Assembly (NCBI RefSeq): GCF_000496755.2
Contig: NZ_AYKS02000118.1
Span: 62,001-126,000, forward strand
From: Serratia sp. DD3
GTDB taxonomy: Bacteria > Pseudomonadota > Gammaproteobacteria > Enterobacterales > Enterobacteriaceae
Length of the DNA stretch: 64,000 nt
Reading direction: 5' to 3'
Shown here: positions 60,371 through 64,000 of the stretch, one piece after another
Layout: every line of letters starts with the position of its first letter
Position numbering within the stretch: position 1 is the stretch's first letter
Notes under the pieces: generated by a model
What the model was told of the DNA's origin: nothing
The model's database searches: none
The model's input: only the letters and a program-made list of their open reading frames with translations
Translations under genes and position numbers: made by a program

Positions 60371-61369
60371 ATGAAAGAAGAACAGCTTCTGTCTGATGCT
60401 GTAGAAAACCTGCCAAAAGGCTTCCTATTGCAGTATGAAATTGGCAACAAACATGACATACATGACGGCTGGGGCAGGCTGATAGGGCTAGGAGGAGAGA
60501 TGGCGAATTTTTCCCTGGAAGTAAAGCATATCCATCGCAAAGAGTCGCTGATCGCTATCCGTAAAATGTCCCCTCTCTTATCTGAGGGTTTTCCTATATT
60601 ACTGGTGTGCAACCGGCTGACGTCCGCACTGGTGGAATATTGCGTGGATAACCAGATTAATTTTATCGATACCGCCGGGAATGCCCGTATCCAGGTTCCG
60701 GGGTTATATCTGTTTATTGATGGTCGATATGAAAAGAAACCTGTAGCTGTCAGTAGTCATTTTGCTGAAGGAGTAATGAAGCTGCTTTTTGTGCTGTTAT
60801 CCTGCCCGGAAAGCCTCAACGATACTTACCGCAGCTTGGCGCAGAAAGCGGGTATCTCTTTGGGAATGGTCAGCAAAGCTTTCAATTTCCTTGAGGCGCG
60901 TCGCTATTTCCGCAAATCACAGCAGGGGCGCCGCTTAATGAATGAAGGCGAATTACAGGTTTTGTGGCTAAAAGACTATGCCACCGCCCTGCGCCCGAAG
61001 CTGGATTTTCTTTCCCTACCTACGCCTGCTTCATGGGATAAGATAACACTTGCGGCCGATGAATACTGGAGCGGCGAGATTGCAGCCGCAGAACTGAGCG
61101 GTGGATACCTGCTACCAGAAAACGGCGTGATTTTTACGCCTCACCCATTGTTACAAAGACGAAAGGAACTAGGACTAAAACCTGTTCCTGGTGGGAAACT
61201 GCAACTGATTTCCTGTTTCTGGGGGAACTTTACCCTGAACCATCAAGCAGAAGCGATGTTGTGTGTGGCCGAACTACTGGCAAGCGGCGATGATAGAAAC
61301 CGGGAAGCAGCAAGGATAATCAATGACAAATATCTTCACCTTAGTGAATCCGATCTTTTCAGCTACTGA
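60371..61369 (+). CDS. type IV toxin-antitoxin AbiEi family antitoxin
   Basis: 332 aa, full length and intact. The winged-helix DNA-binding part is near residues 130-185 (YRSLAQKAGISLGMVSKAFN, then FLEARRYFRKSQQGRRLMNE). The N-terminal half has IHRKESLIAIRKMSPLLSEG and NQINFIDTAGNARIQVPGLY, and the C-terminal half should neutralise the toxin. It overlaps the downstream AbiEii-type gene by 47 bp. Because that toxin gene is deleted, the antitoxin is either orphaned or retained as a regulator. Family call from motif recognition and context. Confidence 0.8.
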   Translation: MKEEQLLSDAVENLPKGFLLQYEIGNKHDIHDGWGRLIGLGGEMANFSLEVKHIHRKESLIAIRKMSPLLSEGFPILLVCNRLTSALVEYCVDNQINFIDTAGNARIQVPGLYLFIDGRYEKKPVAVSSHFAEGVMKLLFVLLSCPESLNDTYRSLAQKAGISLGMVSKAFNFLEARRYFRKSQQGRRLMNEGELQVLWLKDYATALRPKLDFLSLPTPASWDKITLAADEYWSGEIAAAELSGGYLLPENGVIFTPHPLLQRRKELGLKPVPGGKLQLISCFWGNFTLNHQAEAMLCVAELLASGDDRNREAARIINDKYLHLSESDLFSY

Positions 61370-61945
61370 AGCCCTGTTCACCCAGATAAAGCGAATTTGC
61401 GCAGCTCAGGAGATCCCGTTTTTTATTGCGGGAGCGACGGCGCGTGAAATTCTGCTCCATCATGTTCACGGCAGGAGCATTGGCCGCTGAAACGTGAAAT
61501 CATTATGTCAGTGGATGGATTTAGTGAGGCATTTTCTCATACTGTAACCGTGCAACTGACGAATGGAGAAAAGCTGCCGTTTTGCTCCCTGCCGGGGTTA
61601 GCGCTGTTAAAACTTTTTGCCTGGCGCGATCGCGGGCATGGTAGTGCTAAAGACGCAACCGATCTCTATAAAATTATTCGTGAATATAGCGCTATAGAAG
61701 ATGAGCGTATCTATTCCTCCGCCGTTGAAGGTGAAAACTTGGACTGGAATCCGGTACGTATGGGAGCTGTTCTGCTGGGCAAAGATATCGCGGCGATTAG
61801 TGAGCACTCATCTTTGGCAGAGTTGATAAGTCTCGATAGAGAACGTCTGACTGACGCTATCGCGCGACAATCTGATGTGGACGATATGGCTGAGATTGAG
61901 CTGATCATGAATGACTTCTGGAACAGTATAATAAGCCATGGCTAA
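61323..61945 (+). pseudogene. AbiEii-type nucleotidyltransferase toxin, internally deleted
   Basis: The first frame starts at ATG 61323 inside abiEi, gives MTNIFTLVNPIFSATEALFT and then FFIAGATARE-ILLHHVHGRSIGR, and stops at 61488-61490. The rest continues in another frame (WPLKREIIMSVDGFSEAFSH onward, open to 61945). Between them the segment that should carry the nucleotidyltransferase D-x-D (RDIDFA-type) motif is absent. A deletion that also shifted the frame explains both, so catalytic function is lost. The retained C-terminal piece has LPGLALLKLFAWRDRG and KDATDLYKI, typical of the family. Confidence 0.8.
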
Positions 61946-62105
61946 AACTGGCTGTTAGTACGCATTACTGTCCACCCCCTAAAACATCCATACACATCCA
62001 CCATTTTTATGTCCATTGTTCGTGGGTAAGATCAAACAGACTGATCTAACATACTGAGCTGATTTTATTGATGCGCAGATTGTGGAAGGACGTAAGGTGA
62101 TTAGC

Positions 62106-62139
62106 CACAAACCCACATATGTGCTAATGTGGGTTTGTG
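62106..62139. promoter_or_regulatory. 12-bp inverted repeat, likely operator of the ParDE-like operon
   Basis: CACAAACCCACA (62106-62117) and TGTGGGTTTGTG (62128-62139) pair perfectly around 10 bases, 21 bp before the antitoxin ATG. Its position just upstream of the antitoxin fits the autorepression common to ParD-type antitoxins. Confidence 0.7.
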
Positions 62140-62160
62140 TATTTTAAAGGAGATGATCCT

Positions 62161-62412
62161 ATGAGCCGCCTGACAATAGACATAACAGACCAACAGCACC
62201 AAAGCCTGAAGGCGCTGGCAGCCCTACAAGGTAAAACCATCAAGCAATACGCTCTCGAACGTTTGTTCCCCGGCGATACAGATGCTGATCAGGCATGGAA
62301 GGAACTGAAAAACCTGCTAGGAAACCGCATCAACGACGGGCTAGCGGGGAAGGTGTCCACCAAAGACATCGGCGAAATTCTTGATGAAGAACTTGACGGG
62401 GATCATACTTGA
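62161..62412 (+). CDS. ParD-like antitoxin
   Basis: 83 aa from the ATG at 62161 with GGAG eight bases upstream; an earlier in-frame start at 62137 lies in the operator. MSRLTIDITDQQHQSLKALA is a ribbon-helix-helix-like N-terminus, followed by GKTIKQYALERLF and an acidic C-terminus (GEILDEELDGDHT) that would wrap the toxin. The stop overlaps the toxin start (TTGA). Function by similarity to ParD/RelB-type antitoxins. Confidence 0.8.
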   Translation: MSRLTIDITDQQHQSLKALAALQGKTIKQYALERLFPGDTDADQAWKELKNLLGNRINDGLAGKVSTKDIGEILDEELDGDHT

Positions 62413-62726
62413 AAACCTACCTCCTCACGGTAGAGGCGGAAGCAGATCTACGCGGCATCATCCGCTACACACGTAAGCAGTGGGGTACCACGCAGGTACG
62501 CAACTATATCGCTAGGCTGGAACATGGCATTGCCAACCTAGCAGCCGGGCGCGGCGCTTTCAAAGATATGAGTGAACTCTTTCCTGAGTTACGGATGGCA
62601 CATTGTGAACATCACTATGTCTTCTGCCTGCCACGCGGCAGTGCGCCCGCATTGGTCGTAGCGATTTTTCATGAACGCATGGACCTCATGACTCGACAGG
62701 CAGAGAGGTTCAGCAAAGAAAGTTAA
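62409..62726 (+). CDS. RelE/ParE family toxin
   Basis: 105 aa with a TTG start overlapping the antitoxin stop by 4 bp; the rare start with coupling would keep toxin below antitoxin. YLLTVEAEADLRGIIRYTRK and WGTTQVRNYIARLEHGIANL are the ParE-type N-terminal helices, and ALVVAIFHERMDL is the family's C-terminal strand with Arg. ParE toxins poison gyrase and RelE toxins cleave mRNA; which applies is undecided, though the helix pattern favours ParE. Confidence 0.8.
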   Translation: MKTYLLTVEAEADLRGIIRYTRKQWGTTQVRNYIARLEHGIANLAAGRGAFKDMSELFPELRMAHCEHHYVFCLPRGSAPALVVAIFHERMDLMTRQAERFSKES

Positions 62727-62977
62727 CGATTGCTAGCCCGATGAATAGGTATGATTCACCGGAGTTCTGATCACTATCCCGATAAAAAACAGTTTTTCTC
62801 CTAATGCTGCCGAAAAATAAATTGGGGATTAAGGTTGGGTGTCACTCGCCTTTAAACTCAAAGGGATTACATAATAACGGCTGCCGCATTTCCGCTAGAA
62901 GCCGAAGGTCAATCTCCATGATTCTGCCTTTCGGAAAGTGTCAGAATGAGCAAAAATATCTGCTAAAGGAATTAACA

Positions 62978-63199
62978 ATGTCTCATTCATCATCAAGAGC
63001 AAAAGTTTTGGATACAACAAGCCCCTTGGCACACCGAGCTTCCCACGCACGAAGTTGTGCTAACCATGTGGCGAACAAGTTGGGGATTACCCGCCGTCAG
63101 CTTTTGATAAAAGTCGAGAAGGATTCCGGGGCAAGTTTGGTATCACCACTCACTGAACAAGAACTGATGAAAGCGTTCCACTATATGGAGAACCTTTAG
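62978..63199 (+). CDS. small hypothetical protein
   Basis: 73 aa from the ATG at 62978, preceded by AAAGGA; the longer frame from 62804 has no support. It is basic and Ser-rich at the N-terminus (MSHSSSRAKVLDTTSPLAHR). The middle part ANKLGITRRQLLIKVEKDSG might be a helix-turn-helix-like segment. Not recognised. It lies alone between the toxin gene and the acetyltransferase. Confidence 0.5.
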   Translation: MSHSSSRAKVLDTTSPLAHRASHARSCANHVANKLGITRRQLLIKVEKDSGASLVSPLTEQELMKAFHYMENL

Positions 63200-63239
63200 T
63201 TTTAGGCCACTATGAACGAAAAGCGGCCATCATATCCTG

Positions 63240-63788
63240 TTAACTTGAGTGATAGGCATTCCACTCATCACGAGTAATCTCCCACAACTGTGAGTCCAGA
63301 AGCCCGCTGACAAACTGTCTCTTTTCCGTTTTGATTAGTCGCATGCCGCTACTGGCTGAAATGTGCAGAGAACGTGTATTCTCAGTCGCTTTCGGAGCAC
63401 GCAATACTGGCCTGTTCAACGTATTAAACCAGTAATCTGTCGCCGCCATACTGGCTTCGCGCATTAATCCCTGCCCCTGATACTCAGGTGCCAACCAGAA
63501 ACCACGATTATTATTTTCCGCATCGTCTAGGCAGATAACGCCGATTAAATTGTCAGGATTATCCTGATGCCGTATGGTCCAAACCCAGGCGAGTCCTTTT
63601 GCCATAGCTGGCAGCGCGACGTTATTAACGTAATGGGCTGCACCATCGTCAGGATAGGGCCAGGGAACCGATGACACCATATAGCGGACAATTTCCCAGC
63701 GTGGATAGAGCTCCTGAATCTGAGGTGCATCTTCGGCAACTAATGGCTTTAACAGCAAACGTTCTGTTTTTAACGTGGGTATCTGCAT
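63240..63788 (-). CDS. GNAT acetyltransferase, RimJ/RimL-like
   Basis: 182 aa. MQIPTLKTERLLLKPLVAED is typical of RimJ/RimL-type acetyltransferases. The acetyl-CoA region is GFWLAPEYQGQGLMREAS near residues 95-112 (QGQGLM loop). The substrate is unknown and could be a ribosomal protein, a small molecule or an antibiotic. Ends 41 bp from the small hypothetical gene, convergently. Confidence 0.85.
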   Translation of the reverse strand: MQIPTLKTERLLLKPLVAEDAPQIQELYPRWEIVRYMVSSVPWPYPDDGAAHYVNNVALPAMAKGLAWVWTIRHQDNPDNLIGVICLDDAENNNRGFWLAPEYQGQGLMREASMAATDYWFNTLNRPVLRAPKATENTRSLHISASSGMRLIKTEKRQFVSGLLDSQLWEITRDEWNAYHSS

Positions 63789-63862
63789 GTGCTCTTTCCC
63801 TTACTGATTAACGTGTCCTTTGCTACTTTTTACTCGTTCAATAGTTACTGTAATTCATTGGG

Positions 63863-64000
63863 ATGTACATAAAACATTCAGGTAATCGGGTAGTTAACCA
63901 GATAGTTAGCGTCATATCAAAGGCCAAAACCGCTAGTGAAATCAGCGGTCATGCCATTGCAGACCATTTTGCCGACGTCGGGAAAATGGTCGAGCTAGGT
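63863..64000 (+). pseudogene. DinD-like (KilA/Bro-type) fragment at window edge
   Basis: 46 codons from an ATG at 63863 run off the window. The part ISKAKTASEISGHAIADHFA followed by DVGKMVELG strongly recalls DNA-damage-inducible protein D. In DinD this segment follows some 40-50 N-terminal residues, but here an in-frame TAA lies 4 codons upstream of the ATG and there is no good ribosome site. Hence a 5'-truncated remnant is likely. The rest lies outside the window, so this is tentative. Confidence 0.4.

Overview
The window is a chromosomal segment of a Gram-negative enteric bacterium, most likely Serratia or a close Yersiniaceae relative. The evidence is the run of enterobacterial orthologues with near E. 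coli lengths (hldD-waaF-waaC, waaA, coaD, mutM, rpmBG, radC, coaBC, dut, slmA, pyrE, rph, yicC, mtlADR, glyQS, tag-yiaC, ghrB, avtA, yidE, ibpAB, gyrB-recF-dnaN-dnaA, rpmH-rnpA-yidD-yidC-mnmE). The Klebsiella/Serratia-type LPS core genes wabN, waaQ, wabG, wabH and waaE support the same placement. The genus is an inference; no rRNA or tRNA gene was seen.

Layout. 1-1028: 3'-truncated kbl. 1268-17006: LPS core locus, with hldD-waaF-waaC followed by an AT-richer outer-core block (GT4, O-antigen ligase, GT2), a reverse-strand GT9 plus deacetylase pair, the waaQ-wabG-wabH operon, another reverse GT9, then waaA-waaE-coaD. 17007-24462: DNA repair, ribosomal protein and nucleotide genes. 24443-27486: a roughly 3 kb accessory insert bounded by direct repeats that duplicate the 3' end and terminator of yicC. 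It carries one large AlbA_2/ATPase-type regulator gene and a decayed phage-type ORF. 27692-31529: mannitol operon with CRP sites upstream. 31954-37055: a CDF transporter, a lipoprotein and glyQS. 37422-40004: an AT-rich LuxR solo, then tag-yiaC between two nearly identical small-RNA genes carrying the ArcZ seed. 40172-48893: ghrB, avtA, yidE, heat-shock ibpAB, yidQ, a dehydratase/cyclodeaminase pair and yidA. 49053-59964: the gyrB-recF-dnaN-dnaA block divergent from rpmH-rnpA-yidD-yidC-mnmE. 60032-64000: an accessory zone with an AbiEi antitoxin beside a deleted AbiEii toxin gene, a ParDE-like toxin-antitoxin pair, a small orphan ORF, a GNAT acetyltransferase and a DinD-like fragment.

Two observations stand out. 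First, the regulator gene at 25280-27313 has three copies of an AT(C/A)ACGGATA motif at exact 21-bp spacing in its upstream DNA, and four copies of the same motif at the same 21-bp spacing inside its own coding sequence. This looks like a DNA-level binding array that also encodes a heptapeptide repeat. Second, two 57-nt identical ArcZ-seed sRNA modules (38343-38399 and 39948-40004) each end in an intrinsic terminator. The first sits directly behind a good sigma-70 promoter, so it would be made as a primary transcript of the length that ArcZ reaches only after processing.

Start codons were moved inward from the longest open frame where a ribosome-binding site or family length supported it (wabN, waaA, radC, slmA, rph, mtlA, tag, yiaC, ghrB, yidA, dnaA and others). 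Family assignments come from recognising sequence motifs and remembered orthologues, not from database searches.
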